Positions 1 through 11,441 of a DNA stretch of 64,000 nt are shown one piece after another (within the stretch, counting starts at the first letter, position 1; the number at the start of each line of letters is the position of its first letter). The notes under the pieces are model-generated. The model was not told the DNA's origin and ran no database searches. It worked only from the letters and a program-made list of their open reading frames with translations. Made by a program: the position numbers and the translations under genes. The stretch is from Corynespora cassiicola (taxonomy: Eukaryota > Ascomycota > Dothideomycetes > Pleosporales > Corynesporascaceae): assembly GCA_022059125.1 (NCBI GenBank), contig JAEUWY010000002.1:2914001-2978000 (forward strand). Direction: 5' to 3'.

Positions 1-2049
1 GACCTCGACGAGAATGCTGATGCCGGCGGTGCCGAGCTCGTTACCATGAGCTACGCGCTTTCCATGATTCCCGAGTTTTACCCCGTCATTGATTCCATCT
101 CCTCTCTGCTGAGCCCCAACGGTATCGTGGGGGTCGTCGATTTCTACGTCCAAAGCCAGGTCGATTTCAGGAGCCGAAACTACACGGGTGGTGCTATTGA
201 TCGGCACTGCATGTGGATCTCCAGGGTCTTTTGGCGCACTTGGTGTAAGCATCCAATCATTCCAGTACTTGGCGTGTAGTGACTGACCACCCCAGTCGAG
301 ATTGACAGAGTCAACCTGGAGGCTGCGCGAAGGGTTTGTCTAGCATTTCCTGATAAAATCTTGACTAACGAAAATAGGACTATCTTGAATACCGTTTTGG
401 CACTGTTCTCAGCGTAAACGCCAGGAACAACTTTTTTGGTGTCAAGCTTCCCTACTACATCTGGGTCGGCTGCTCCAAGCACAATGGCGATTCGACTGCG
501 AAGCTCGCCGAGATTGATGCTGCCGCAACCGAGTCTCCATATCTCACAGCTTTGGACCTCCAGACTGGGCCCACGCCTACCGATGTCGAGGTGCGATCCA
601 AGGCCTACGAATCCGCCATTGTGAACCTCCAGTCTAGCCTCCCACTCCCGGCTACCTGGTACCAGAACCACCACTGGAGAATCCACTACGACGAGACGCT
701 TCCCAAGCACACTCGATTCAACAACAGCTACATTTACGCCTTTACGTGGGAAGATGACCGAGCAGATGCCCGTCTCCTCAAGGTCACGTCCGACGACGTG
801 ATCCTGGCCATCACTTCTGCCGGCGACAACATTCTATCTTTTGCCCTCGAGAACCCTCGCCGCATTCATGCCGTCGATCTCAACCCCAGCCAGAACCACC
901 TTCTCGAGCTCAAGGTGGCTGCTTTCACGGCCCTTGGCTATTCCGATTTCTGGAAGCTCTTTGGTGAAGGCCGTCACGCTTCCTTCCGTTCCCTTCTCGT
1001 CGAAAAGCTCAGCCCCCACATGTCTAGCGCGGCATTCCAATACTGGCTCCAAAACGGCCCATCTGTCTTTTCGGAAAGCAGCAAGGGTCTCTACTACTCT
1101 GGCGGCTCAGGAAACGCCCTCATGCTTGTAGGCTGGCTCTTCCGCATCCTTGGCTTCACCTCAGAAGTGCAAAAGCTCTGCGCAGCCCAAACCCTCAATG
1201 AGCAGCGCGAGATCTGGAACCGCAGCATCAAGACGGTCCTCCACAGCAAGATCCTCACCTGGACCATCCTCGGCAACGAAAAGTGGCTCTGGAAAGCCCT
1301 GGGCGTCCCCCCGGCCCAACGCAACATGATTGAAGCCGACTTTAAAAAGCAAGAAGACTTCGACCTACCCCCCGAGCCCACCTACGAGGACCCCGACATC
1401 GAGCCCCAGGCCGTGCGCACCTCTTCCGGGAACGCCATCTACGAATACGTCCTCAACACCTTTGAGCCCGTGGTTAACACCACTCTCCTCTCCACCTCGA
1501 ACCACTACTACCTCCTCACCCTCCTCGGCCACTACACTCCGGCCTCGCACCCCACCTACTTGTCCCCCAAGTCGCACCTCAAGCTCAGCAAGCCGTCCGC
1601 GTTTAACGGGCTGCGCATCCACACCGACGAGATCTCGGAGGTGATTGCGCGCATGCGGCCCGGCACACTGACCATTGTCGTTGTCATGGACAGCATGGAC
1701 TGGTTCCCGCCGAGCGGCGGCCAGGCGCTGAAGCAGATTCGCGCGCTGAACCGCGCGCTCAAGGTCAGGGGGCGGGTGATGCTGCGCAGTGCGGGGTTGG
1801 AACCGTGGTATGTGCAGGTGTTTGAGGAGAATGGATTCGCGTGTAAGAGGGTTGCGGTGAGGGTGCCTGGGGCGTGTATTGATCGGTGAGTATCCCCCTT
1901 CTCCGCCCTGCTGTGAGGGTTGTGCTAATCAGGATGATAGGGTGAATATGTATGCTTCGACTTGGATTTGTACCAAGGAGAGGAGTATTGAGCAGGAGGA
2001 TGTCAAGCTTAACCTGCGGAAGAGTTCTATGGGGGAGTTGAAGATTTAG
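1..2049 (+). CDS. BTA1: Betaine lipid synthase, DUF3419/BtaA plus methyltransferase fusion (3' part)
   Basis: Makes the phosphorus-free betaine lipid DGTS: a BtaA domain transfers the aminocarboxypropyl group of S-adenosylmethionine to diacylglycerol and a BtaB domain methylates the amine three times. The visible exons are 1-244, 296-333, 378-1885 and 1941-2049; the frame is open to the left edge, so the start is outside. The first 100 or so residues are the end of a class I methyltransferase fold (SPNGIVGVVDFYV). From about base 800 the DUF3419 (BtaA) core follows, with ITSAGDNILSFALENP and HAVDLNPSQNHLLELK as its SAM-binding region. BtaB-then-BtaA is the order I recall for fungal fusions. 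In Neurospora this lipid replaces phosphatidylcholine under phosphate starvation; no regulatory region is visible here. The gene converges on the enoyl-CoA hydratase gene with 226 bases between stops. Confidence 0.93.
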
Positions 2050-2275
2050 ATGGCCTTTCTTTTGTTTGATATTTTCTTGCTTGATGCGAGGCTTGGATGA
2101 TATCCCTTTCTTTATACGATTTCCTTAACTAGATGCGGGTTGGCTCTGACATGATGGTATGGATAGCATTAGCATAGTCCAATGACGAATTACTCTGAAA
2201 TAAAGCAACATTCATTTAACGAGGAATTCCAGCTCATTACGCTTTTGATTAATTCAATGACATGCAGTCAATCCA

Positions 2276-3236
2276 CTATTCATTCTCCCACTCGGGCTTC
2301 TTTTTCTCGGCAAAAGCCTTCATCCCAATCTTCTGATCCTTCGACCCAAACAGCCCATGAAACACCCTCCTCTCATACTCGACGCCCTCCCGAATGCCCA
2401 GATCCTGGCTCTTATTCACCACCTCCTTGGCCGCCTTGACAGCAATCTGGCTATACCCCGCAATCTTCTCCGCCGTCGCAAGAGCGCCCTCAACACACTC
2501 CTCGGGCGTCTCAAACACCCTAGCCGCAAGTCCCCACTCCCCCGCCTCCTTCGCCGCCACATTATCCCCCGTGAGCACCACCTCCATCGCCCTCGCCTTT
2601 CCAATCGCCTTCGTAAGCCTCTGGCTCCCCCCGGCACCCGGGATAACGCCCAGCTTGATCTCCGGCTGCCCAAACACAGCTTTCTGCGAGCAGTACAGGA
2701 TATCGCCCATCATGGCGAGCTCGCAGCCGCCGCCCAGGGCATACCCGTTCACGGCCGTGATGAGCGGCTTCTTGAAGAAGGTGACGAGGTCGGACCAGTT
2801 TTCGATAAAGTCTGCGCCGTAGGCGGTGCTGAAGGTGAGGTCCTTCATCTCTTTGATGTCGGCGCCGGCGGCGAAGGCGCGGTCGGAGCCGGTGAGGACG
2901 ACGGCGCCGATGGACTTGTCTGATTGGAAGGTTTTGAGGGCGGAGTTTAGTTCGAGGATTAGGGGAGTGCAGAGGGCGTTGAGGGCTTTGGGGCGGTTGA
3001 GTTGGACTGGGGGGGTGGTTAGTGGGGAGGGAGGGATGAGGTCAATTGATGGAGGTGGGATTGAGGGGATGAGGATAAAAGGGATACATACTCAATCCGA
3101 CGCCCGGTTTGGGGGACGAGACGAGAAGATGTTCGTATGCGTTTGCGCTCTCTACGGCGTACCCTCTGACGAACCTGGGGAAGGCCGCGGTGCGGAATTG
3201 AGAGGCAACCCGCGTTGATGTCCTAAAGGCCTGCAT
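2276..3236 (-). CDS. Mitochondrial enoyl-CoA hydratase (crotonase family)
   Basis: Hydrates trans-2-enoyl-CoA to 3-hydroxyacyl-CoA in fatty-acid or branched-chain amino-acid breakdown. Exons on the minus strand are 3236-3092 and 3006-2276, giving 291 residues, the usual size for ECHS1-like enzymes. The start at MQAFRTSTR opens an Arg/Ser-rich, acid-free leader of about 30 residues typical of a mitochondrial presequence. The oxyanion-hole motif AAGADIKEM and the block GGGCELAMMGD ... FGQPEIKLG carry the two glutamates that match catalytic Glu144 and Glu164 of rat ECHS1. PGAGGSQRLT and the C-terminal FAEKKKPEW are also family-typical. A longer in-frame start 15 residues upstream would put Asp and Thr-His repeats ahead of the presequence and is less likely. 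The gene is divergent from RER1 across 461 bases. Confidence 0.93.
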
Positions 3237-3697
3237 TGTGTGTGTGTGTGTGGTACCCGAGCAATCTGTCCTTGAGCTCAATGCAGTCGAGACGTCGAGA
3301 GAAAGTCAATGTCGGAGGCAGCGTGCATGTGAAGTTCCAGAAACTCTCCAGAGCACCGGCGTGGATAGCATCGGCCAACCTCGGTTATGACGAAATAGCT
3401 GTCCGCTGCCCGCTGCCGCCAGACGAGTTCCGCCCCCGAGCCGGCAGAAACGGTCTAGTCAGCAGGCAGCCTGGGCCGCGCCACGAGCCCCTTGGCACGG
3501 GCCCCCTTCGACAATCTTTCGCAAACCACAGCCACAGCCTCACAGCGACACGAAGACACCTTTGCAGACACGTCGCCTCCACCGTTTGTCGCCGCCCCAC
3601 GTCCCAACGACCGCCCTTCTCTCCTGCCAAACGACCCGCCCTCGTCCGCTCGACACTTGAAAGCTGTAGCTGTGCATTTTGGACAATTGCTTTCGCC
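3237..3697. promoter_or_regulatory. Divergent promoter region of the enoyl-CoA hydratase and RER1 genes
   Basis: These 461 bases separate two start codons that face away from each other. A short GT repeat (about 3237-3252) abuts the hydratase start and becomes CA-rich on its sense strand; the RER1 side is pyrimidine-rich (CCTC, TCTCC tracts), as is common in fungal leaders. I see no clear TATA box or named operator. Confidence 0.5.
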
Positions 3698-4541
3698 ATG
3701 GACGCCCCGGAGCCGGATACCCCTTTCGCAGCCGTGACTGCGCAGACGACCAAATATGGACGGGTGCGTTTTGCTGCGTACTGCGTGGCCCTGCTGTCTC
3801 TTCAGGGAGACAGTCATGCGCGGCGTGGTCTCAACGAAAAATGAGGGGGAAATGGCTGACGCGCAATGAATAGATCTACCAGGCCTATCTCGACAAATCC
3901 ACGCCGTTTACCGCATACCGATGGACAGGCACCGCCGTGCTCTTCATCTGCTTTGCTCTGAGGATATTGTTCGCGCAGGGCTGGTATATTGGTACGCATC
4001 GACTGCCTCGCGCCGTGTGCCCTGGGTTCTCCACACTGCGACGGCGTGGAGACTACCAGGCTGCGAGCCTCCCCAACAAATCCATGGACTGACGATTTGA
4101 TATAGTCGCATACTCGCTCGGCATCTACCTCCTGAACCTCTTCCTCGCCTTTCTGTCGCCCAAGTTCGACCCCTCGCTCGAGCAGGATGAAGGCATGGAG
4201 GACGGCACAGCCGGCGAGCTCCCCACCAAGGAGGAGGAAGAGTTCCGACCTTTTGTGCGCCGCCTGCCCGAGTTCAAGTTTTGGTACTCGACCACCAAGG
4301 CCATCGCGCTGGGATTCGTGTGCAGCTGGTTTGAAATCTTCAACCTGCCCGTCTTCTGGCCCGTCCTTGTCGTCTACTGGCTGATTCTCTTCGGCCTGAC
4401 GAGTACGCATTCCCTTTTCCCGCCTAGATGGAGGACATGATGCTAACAAACCCCCCAACAGTGCGCCGCCAGATTCAGCACATGATCAAGTACCGCTACG
4501 TCCCCTTCACCGTCGGCAAGGCCCGCTACTCAAACAAATGA
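3698..4541 (+). CDS. RER1: Rer1 family ER-retrieval receptor
   Basis: Rer1 sits in the cis-Golgi and returns ER membrane proteins in COPI vesicles by reading polar residues in their transmembrane segments. Exons 3698-3763, 3874-3991, 4106-4402 and 4462-4541 give 186 residues, matching the family length of about 190. Family marks are KSTPFTAYRW after the N-terminal tail, hydrophobic segments around ALRILFAQGWYIVAYSLGIYLLNLFLAF and FNLPVFWPVLVVYWLILF (four membrane passes expected), the acidic linker with FRPFVRRLPEFKFWYS, and the basic C-terminus RRQIQHMIKYRYVPF. All donors are GT and all acceptors AG. The start in CGCCATGG is the first ATG and gives the short acidic tail usual for Rer1. Confidence 0.96.
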
Positions 4542-6593
4542 TTACCTCCCTACGACCCCATCCCCGCCAGCATGTACACACGCATGTCTCCCCTTTTTTG
4601 CCACACCCAATCAGACAGATTTTTGTACGATAACCGTCCCCAAACGCCTTCAAACGCAGCATATGACGACCGTCGCATTCCGCCTTCCTGTAACTCCCGT
4701 ATAGACTAACTTGACCCCCCACCAACCAACCCCTACCCCCCCTTTTCACTTCTCCCTCTGCTGCTTGGCAGTCGCCTAGGTGCGTGCGAGCGCCTGGACG
4801 GAAGAACGGCAGAGTATAATGATGATGGACGCATGGCTTGGATGACTCAGCGTCCGGGTTGACGCATGAGAATGCTGGTGTGAGGGATTCTCCCGTTTCT
4901 TTCTTCTCTTTATTATTGAGCTGGGATGGAATGGGCATGGCCTGAGAGAATCTCTGGTCACTTTTTTTCTGCGCTTTTTTTGTACTCGTAGGATAGCTCG
5001 AGGGAATAAATGAACGGATGGGGAGCTTTCTCTGTGACATGACATGTCCCAAGACACGATTCTGCATCTACCGTTTTGTCAAGATACAAGAAAAATCGTC
5101 TCTCTCCGTCGACAGGCAAATGTCCATACCCGGTTTGTTGATGCCAAAAGCAAAATTCGCACTGCCTGCCTGGCGGGAGAAAAATCCAATGCAGGCTGGC
5201 TCGCCCCGCAAGCAAGGACGCAGACCGGGCATATTCGATCCAGCCCGCCCTCGTCCGTGCCCTCCAGCCTGCCTAGATGGGTCCTACACCTTCGCACGTG
5301 CACCGCGCGCCGCCCGCACATCCCTTACTACGGGGCCGCTGTAATTGGCCGCCCTGCGGCCGCACCGCCGCAGGGCAGCGCAGGACTGTAGATCGGATCG
5401 GGCTGACTCGCGGGCGGTGCGCAGATACATTGGCACCACCGGAGGGAGGCCGAGAACGCGGTACGACGGCTCCGCAAGGATAGATGGTGCAGGCAGGCAG
5501 GCAGACAGACAGGCAGGCAGGCAGGAAAGAGCGGAGACGCAAAGAACAGGAAGAAAAAAAAGGGGGGGAAAAGATTACTGTCTAAGCCTTGCGAGCTACT
5601 ACAGCGTAAGCAAGGGGGGCTAATCTAACCTACCGCTACCTCACCACACCTTCTCGCTCGTTCGCTCGCTCGCCTCCTACTAGTCCGTCCACTGGTGGTC
5701 GCCCACGCCAATCTTGAAGAGGAGGGGGGAGTACTGGTACGCGCTCACGCACGCCGTTAACCTCCGACCTATATTTTCTTTCCGGCCAAGTGAGTGGCTA
5801 CGTAAACTTCCATTTCCAATCCTTTTTTTCCATTCAGGGTGGTGGGATTCTTTCTCTTTTTGGCTCGAGGTTTTTGTATGTCAATTACTTTTTTGGCTTT
5901 GTTTGTTTTTGTTTGTGTGGGGGTGTTTGCGCCTTGTCTCCTCGTACGTCCTGTCCTGTCCTGTCCCGTCCGTCCGCCCTGACTTTACACATTTCCATCC
6001 TTCTGATTCCACACTCTCACATTCTCCCTCACACACATACACATCTTCTCTGTCTTAGCCATTGCATCTCCACCACCACCATCTCCCGCCAAGAAATAAA
6101 ACGCCCAAAACCAGCATTATCAAAGTTTGAACCTCCCTCCATCCCAGTCATCAATCCGAGCAGCATCAAGGCAGAAGCCAGAAGAAAAAAAAAAGAAACG
6201 CCAAGGGTGCCCCTGTGTAGAAAGAAAAAAGGGATAGAAAGCAATGGGGGGGGGGAAAGGATAACAAACAACGTGCTTCCGTGATGCTCGCTAAACCGAG
6301 GTGCAAAACAGACGTGTTAGTGCAAAATCCAAGACGAGACACACACACGAGGTAAAGGGGAGGGGGGAGGGGAGGATATATCGGATTTGGTGGCCATGGC
6401 CTTGTTCTTGGCGAGCCAGCTCCGGCCTGGGACAGCACTTGGGAGGCCCGTCAAAGCCGGACACTCACCCCTCTCTTATCTTTTCTCCGTCACATCAATC
6501 GCCTCCAAGGGCCGTCCCGTCGAAGCTGGGAAAGCCATCTGGGCTCAGGGGCTGGGGGTAATTTGGGATTTGGGGATATCAGGGATGAAATGT
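4542..6593. other. Gene-free spacer between two convergent genes
   Basis: Two kilobases between the 3' ends of RER1 and the importin gene. I see no protein with family features on either strand. The content is low-complexity: a CAGG/CAGA tandem tract at 5490-5524, T-runs near 4965-4980 and 5826, TCCTG/TCCG tandem units near 5950-5985, an A-rich and G-rich patch near 6180-6260. It is long for a fungal tail-to-tail spacer, so long 3' UTRs or a non-coding RNA are possible but unsupported. Confidence 0.6.
5490..5524. repeat. Short tandem repeat, CAGG/CAGA units
   Basis: Eight four-base units, mostly GCAG with a central ACAG pair, run without a gap. It lies in the spacer between RER1 and the importin gene and has no coding role that I can see. 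Confidence 0.85.
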
Positions 6594-9500
6594 CTACTGC
6601 TGGCCAGGCAGAGGGTTTCCGTTGACTGACTGGGCGCTGGCGATCTGGGCATGAGCTGCAGCAGTGGCTTGGGCAATTACGTCGGCCTGGTGGACTGCAG
6701 CCTGGACAATCTGCTGCTCCTCGGGGTTGAGGTTCTTAGTCAGGTTCTCGTAGAGAGCAGGCTGCTCTTGCTGGAGGCCTGTGGTCTGTCAGCCTGGTGG
6801 ACAATACGTCGAGATCATTATACTTACGGAAAAGAGCGTGCTTGAACATGCCATAAGGTTCGATCTTGTCAAGTGGCGTCTCAAGAAGGCTTTCCTCCTC
6901 AAGTTCGTCGTCGTCGTCGTCATCAACAGCGGTGAACTTTTGAGCCTACACATGTTTAGCAAGATCAACTGAGCAGCGGGCCAGATTGTACTCACCTCCT
7001 CGTTGAGGAACTCGAGATACGCAGCGCTCTCGTCCTTGACATCATCGCCCTCGTCGCCCTCGTTATTCCAATCCGTCTCCTGCTCCCACTCGTCGTCATC
7101 CTCATCATCATACTCGTTGCTAAAGTCGAAGTTGTCCTCCTTCTTGGCCTCTTCACGGTTCTTGAGTGCCGCAGGCAGAGTTTGGAACAAGCGTACAATG
7201 CCCTGGAGCAGACGCGGCCAGCCCTGCTGCACGCTGACGGGAACATCCTGTCCCTTCAATGTGAGGAGGGCGCAGATTGCCGAGATGCACAGCTTCTTGT
7301 CGTGGACGCGAGTGAAGTTGTCAATGCTCGAGAACCACAGACTGAAGAACTTGTTCGTCCAGCCATTGCTCTCGAGCACGTGAAGCGCCAGGACGGGGTT
7401 GTAGTAAATGGCATTGATAACAACCTCCATGAGGTGTATCCTGAGAGCCTTGACCTTGGGGTCGTCGTTGGAGAGGACAGTCATTGTGAGCGAGATGAGC
7501 TCGGGAACGTAGTCGTCAACGTGGCCTCGCATGTTGAGCATGATAATCTCCGCCAGCTTGCAGCCGCAGATGCGGTCCACGCCTCCGACCTTTTCATCCT
7601 TGAAGATGGTGCGGACCATGTCGATTATCGCATCAAGGTACGCCCGGTTTTGGATAAGGTTCTGGGTGCCATAGTTGACAAAGTTCTCAAGGGCGGGCAG
7701 CATATCTGTAACCGGTCAGTATGTTTGGTTGAGATGAGAGAAGCAGACTCGCCTTCAAGATAAAGCTCGGCGCCAGCCTTGAAAGTCCTGTGAATCAACT
7801 CAAACGCCTGCCACATGGTGCCAGAGATGTGCTTGGCGGCGAATGTGCAGCTATCAATAATCTCAAACACCTCATTATACAGATCTGTAAACACGTTAGC
7901 TGGTGGATATTATAGCTCTTTCAATGCGTTTCCATACCGTAGAGCTTGTTCTCCAGGGTAATAGTGATGACTGGCATAAGAATAGTCTCCAAGTGAAGGA
8001 GCACATCGGGAGTGCTCTCCAAAGTAAGAATTAGAGTACCAATGGTCTGAAGGACGCCAAGAGCTGTTATGCTCTTCTCGTCCAAAAAGTCACCGTACTC
8101 GCTCTCATCGCCCTTCTCCTGGTTGCGCGACAGCAGTTCGCCGACGATGCGCAGGTAGGTGTCGCGGAGCTGCTCGCTGAGCGCCACAGCAAAGGGAGTG
8201 AGTTCGGGAGCAAAGACCTCGACAAAGTCCTCCATGACGTTGGCCAGAGCATCCACATCCACCTCGTTGGCAAGCTTGAGGAGCTGCTGCATGACCTGGG
8301 GAATGTTTTGCTTCATGTTCGTCCGGATGATGTCGTGACGGATAAGGGGCTGGAGGGCCAAGGACGCAGCAACGCGGACCGGCAGAGTGGGATCCGCCAT
8401 CGACTCCAGAATGTTGCGATAGATGATGATGAGGTTGTTGGGGTCCTGGAAGTCTAGCTGTTCAAACTTCTCCAGAGTATCACACGCACGCGCGCGCAGG
8501 AAGCCGTGGGGGCTGCGGAACTCGGGGAAGACGTGGCGGACGAAAAAGTATTCGACCTGGTCGGCGACGGGGCTCTTCTTTCCAAGGATGACTCCCGAGA
8601 GCGTGCCAATCATACGCAGCGCACCCTCCTTTTCCCTAGGGTTCTTCTCGTTGTCTGGCGCAGCCTCATACCGGTTGACCATCTCGTTGATAAAGTTCAA
8701 AATGCTGTACGTCTGCTTCCGGCGGCTCTTGGTGAGGGTGACCAAGAAGTTGGTGGCAGCCACGTCGGGCGCAGTGACCTCCTCGTAAAAGTTGAGCTTC
8801 CTGTGCAGGTATTCCTGGGGCTCCGTCTCGAAGAGCTCAATGTCGTCGTCGGTCTGGCAGAGAACGGGGAAGACCAAGTGGGCGACCAGGTTGTCCGTGT
8901 GTGGTTGCAAAAGGTTCCATGTCGACTTGGGCTTGATGCACTCGTCCAAGAAATTCAGCGTGTAGAACAAGCTGGCCTTGGACAGCCACAGCTGCTTGCC
9001 CACCCACTTCTCCACCTGTGCGAGGTATACCTTGAGGATCTCGGGGGCAAAGTTGGCGATGAAGTACTTGGCGACCTCGGAATAGTCGACGTCGTTGTTC
9101 TTGCCCAGGGCGCCGGGATTTCCGTACCTGCGGGGTGCGTTAGTCGGGCCTAATCCACAACTTTTTTTTTTGTAAAAATTCCGACCACTCACCTAACAAA
9201 AAGGCGATTCAGATTCGCATATGACCACTTCTTTGCCTTCCACCAGTGGTTGATTTCACGCTCGTCGAGGTCTTCGGAGAGGGAGCACTCGGGAGGGTCC
9301 TTGCTCACGACGTTGAGGAAGAGGGTACACCATCCGACCATGGCGCTCTGTTCGCGAAGTGCGGCGGGCAAGTCGAACTGTCTCTTAGTCAGCAACCCAT
9401 CTCGTCGCGGAATGCAGTGGTGCTTACGTAGATGGCGTGTTTGTACACCTTGAGCACTGTGCGGAGGATCTCGCCGGCCTCCAGGCTGGTCTCGTTGACC

Positions 9501-10185
9501 AGTGAGTTGCCAATGTTGAGCAGCTGCGGGAAAGACATTGCGACAATCTTGTCAAAGTCGGTGCGGTTCTCACCCGCCTTGAAGCGGTAAATTTTACATA
9601 TGGCCAGCAGGCACTGCACGCCGGCAAAGACGGAAGAGACGTCCTGGGCATTGAGTAGGCTTATAGTGATGTCGAGAAAGTTGGGCCATCGCTGGGGAAA
9701 GTCGAAGGCCAGAATCTTTTGGAGGGTTGGGATGAGCTGGATGCGCACCGAGGGCTGCGAGGCAACGAGGACGGGCACGAGGCGGTTGCGGAACGACGTC
9801 TTCTCATCCTCTGGTATAGGTTTGGCTGTGCTATACTCTTCGGCAGGCGACCATCCCTTGGAGATGCGGTTCTTTAGGTAAACGACGGCTGTTGCAGGTG
9901 GTTAGCTCCCTCTACAGAGCACCAGGGGGGCGGGGCGGCTCACTGGATATCCGCACGCCGTTGTCCTGCTCGGCCTCGAGGATGTTGAGCAGGGCATCAG
10001 TGAAGCCGGGCTTCTCTTCGGCCTGGGGACGGGGTCAGTGATTTGCATGCTTTGCGTGTTTTGCATGTTTTGGCGGGGGGCTGGCCGGCACGTACGTATT
10101 TCAGGTCCAGCTCGGCCTGCTGGCGGATGGCGGCATTCGGGTCGAGGGTCGCCTGGATGCGGTCCCGCAAGCCGGCAACGTCCAT
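6594..10185 (-). CDS. NMD5: Importin-beta family karyopherin, importin-7/8 (Nmd5/Sxm1) type
   Basis: Nuclear import receptor that binds Ran-GTP through its N-terminal HEAT repeats and carries cargo through the pore. Nine exons on the minus strand: 10185-10096, 10022-9944, 9888-9428, 9377-9193, 9127-7938, 7884-7753, 7705-6996, 6945-6828 and 6778-6594. The product has 1049 residues, the size of yeast Nmd5. The N-terminal IBN domain shows IRQQAELDLKY, VVYLKNRI and the FPQRWPNF block; HEAT-rich helices follow, including NFLDECIKPKSTW. An acidic stretch rich in DEDDDEWEQETDW and a second one, VDDDDDELEEE, precede a QA-rich tail, the arrangement of importin-7/8. The intron 7752-7706 uses a GC donor (AG then GCGAGT); the nearest GT donor would shift the frame. 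Yeast has two paralogues, so NMD5 versus SXM1 cannot be decided here. Confidence 0.93.
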
Positions 10186-11441
10186 GGTCGGGCGAGGAGG
10201 TCTCGACGGTGGTGTGTCTCAGCAGGTCGGGCACTATGAGGTCGCGGTGCGTGCGCTGAGGGCGGTGGGGGGGAGCAGGCGGAACTGGGCCGTGGATTCA
10301 GCCTCCCTCAGCAGCGTCTGATGGGTAAAGCGGCGGGAGCAGAGTCTGGGGCCACGGGCGCACGAATTGCGGTCAGTCTTCGGGCCCTTTGAGGCTTGTG
10401 CTCAGGAATATGGAGAGGAAGCGATGGAGGGGTTCGACTTTTTGTGGTGGGATTGCATTTCGCCGAACGAGCCTTTCCCTTAGCACGCCTAGCCGCCGCC
10501 AGAGTAAGCGGCCCCGGGCACGTGGCCTGTGCCTCCCCCAAATGCCCAGCTGCCCTCCCAAGCCTCGACTGCCGGCAGCCTGCGGGCCTGTCTGTACACG
10601 TACCGGACCATACCTCGACCTGCTGGCCAGTCTGCCAGTCTGCTTGTCCGTCTCCCCGTCTCTGTCTCTGTCCTCGTCTCCGCATCCGCACCCGCATCCG
10701 CATCCGCACCATCTGCGCCAGATCTGGCCAGCCATCGCCCTGTGCATGGCGGCGCTTTGCTGGGCGGGCCCTGCGCCAGCACCCCGGGCGCCCTCCTGGT
10801 GCTGCTGGTGCTGCTGGTGCTGCTGGTGCTGGTGCTGGTGCTGGCGCTGGTGCTGCCCGTGCTGCCGCAGCCTCACTCTCTGCCATTGCCAGCGCCCGCC
10901 TGTCATGTCGTCCTGGCATGTCGTCCTGGTGAGACGCCCGCAGCCTGTTAACGGAGGGGTGCGTGATAGCGATGCGTCGCCCAAAGCACGATTGCCGTTT
11001 TGGGATAGCTCGGCGGCGTCCCATCGTCCTTCCACGTCCCCTCATGCAGTGGCGGCGTGCCGAAACCTACGCCTCTCCTCCGACCGCCTCTCACCTCGCT
11101 GCCGCGCCGTGGCACCGTCACTCGTCCATGGGAGCACACTTCACATGTCACCGCACGCTTCCTCGTAGAGTCTTGAAATCGTCTTTGACGGTTGGTTGCC
11201 GCTGGGCAACACGTCTCACACCCATGCCATTGCGCCCACCACTCACATCTACCCAACTCCCGTACCATGCATCATAACATGACGAACTTGGTGCGAACTG
11301 CGCCGCCGCCCAGCGCTCTACCCTAACCTCCCTGCCATTGTAACCACCCAAACGAACGCTTGTCGTATGCAGTGGCGCCCTACCAGATGCCAATTATAGG
11401 CCGTTCCAAAACAATCGGTCCGCCTCGCCCTCTTGAAACCT
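10186..11441. other. Upstream region of the importin gene; repeats, no gene seen
   Basis: This 1.26 kb stretch lies upstream of the importin start and downstream of the SKI2 stop, both on the minus strand. It holds a CCGCAT tandem run at 10681-10710 and a GCTGGT-type tract at 10797-10855. Translations across it are Arg/Pro/Ala or poly-Cys/Trp artefacts of these repeats, with no family signature. Confidence 0.6.
10797..10855. repeat. Trinucleotide-based microsatellite (GCTGCTGGT / GCTGGT)
   Basis: About 59 bases built from GCT, GGT and CTG triplets, first as nine-base units with two GCT per GGT, then as six-base units. It lies in the putative promoter region of the importin gene. Confidence 0.9.

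Noticed and set aside
10308..11168. Overlapping 240-260-codon frames on both strands upstream of the importin gene
   Set aside because: They are translations of the CCGCAT and GCTGGT microsatellites.
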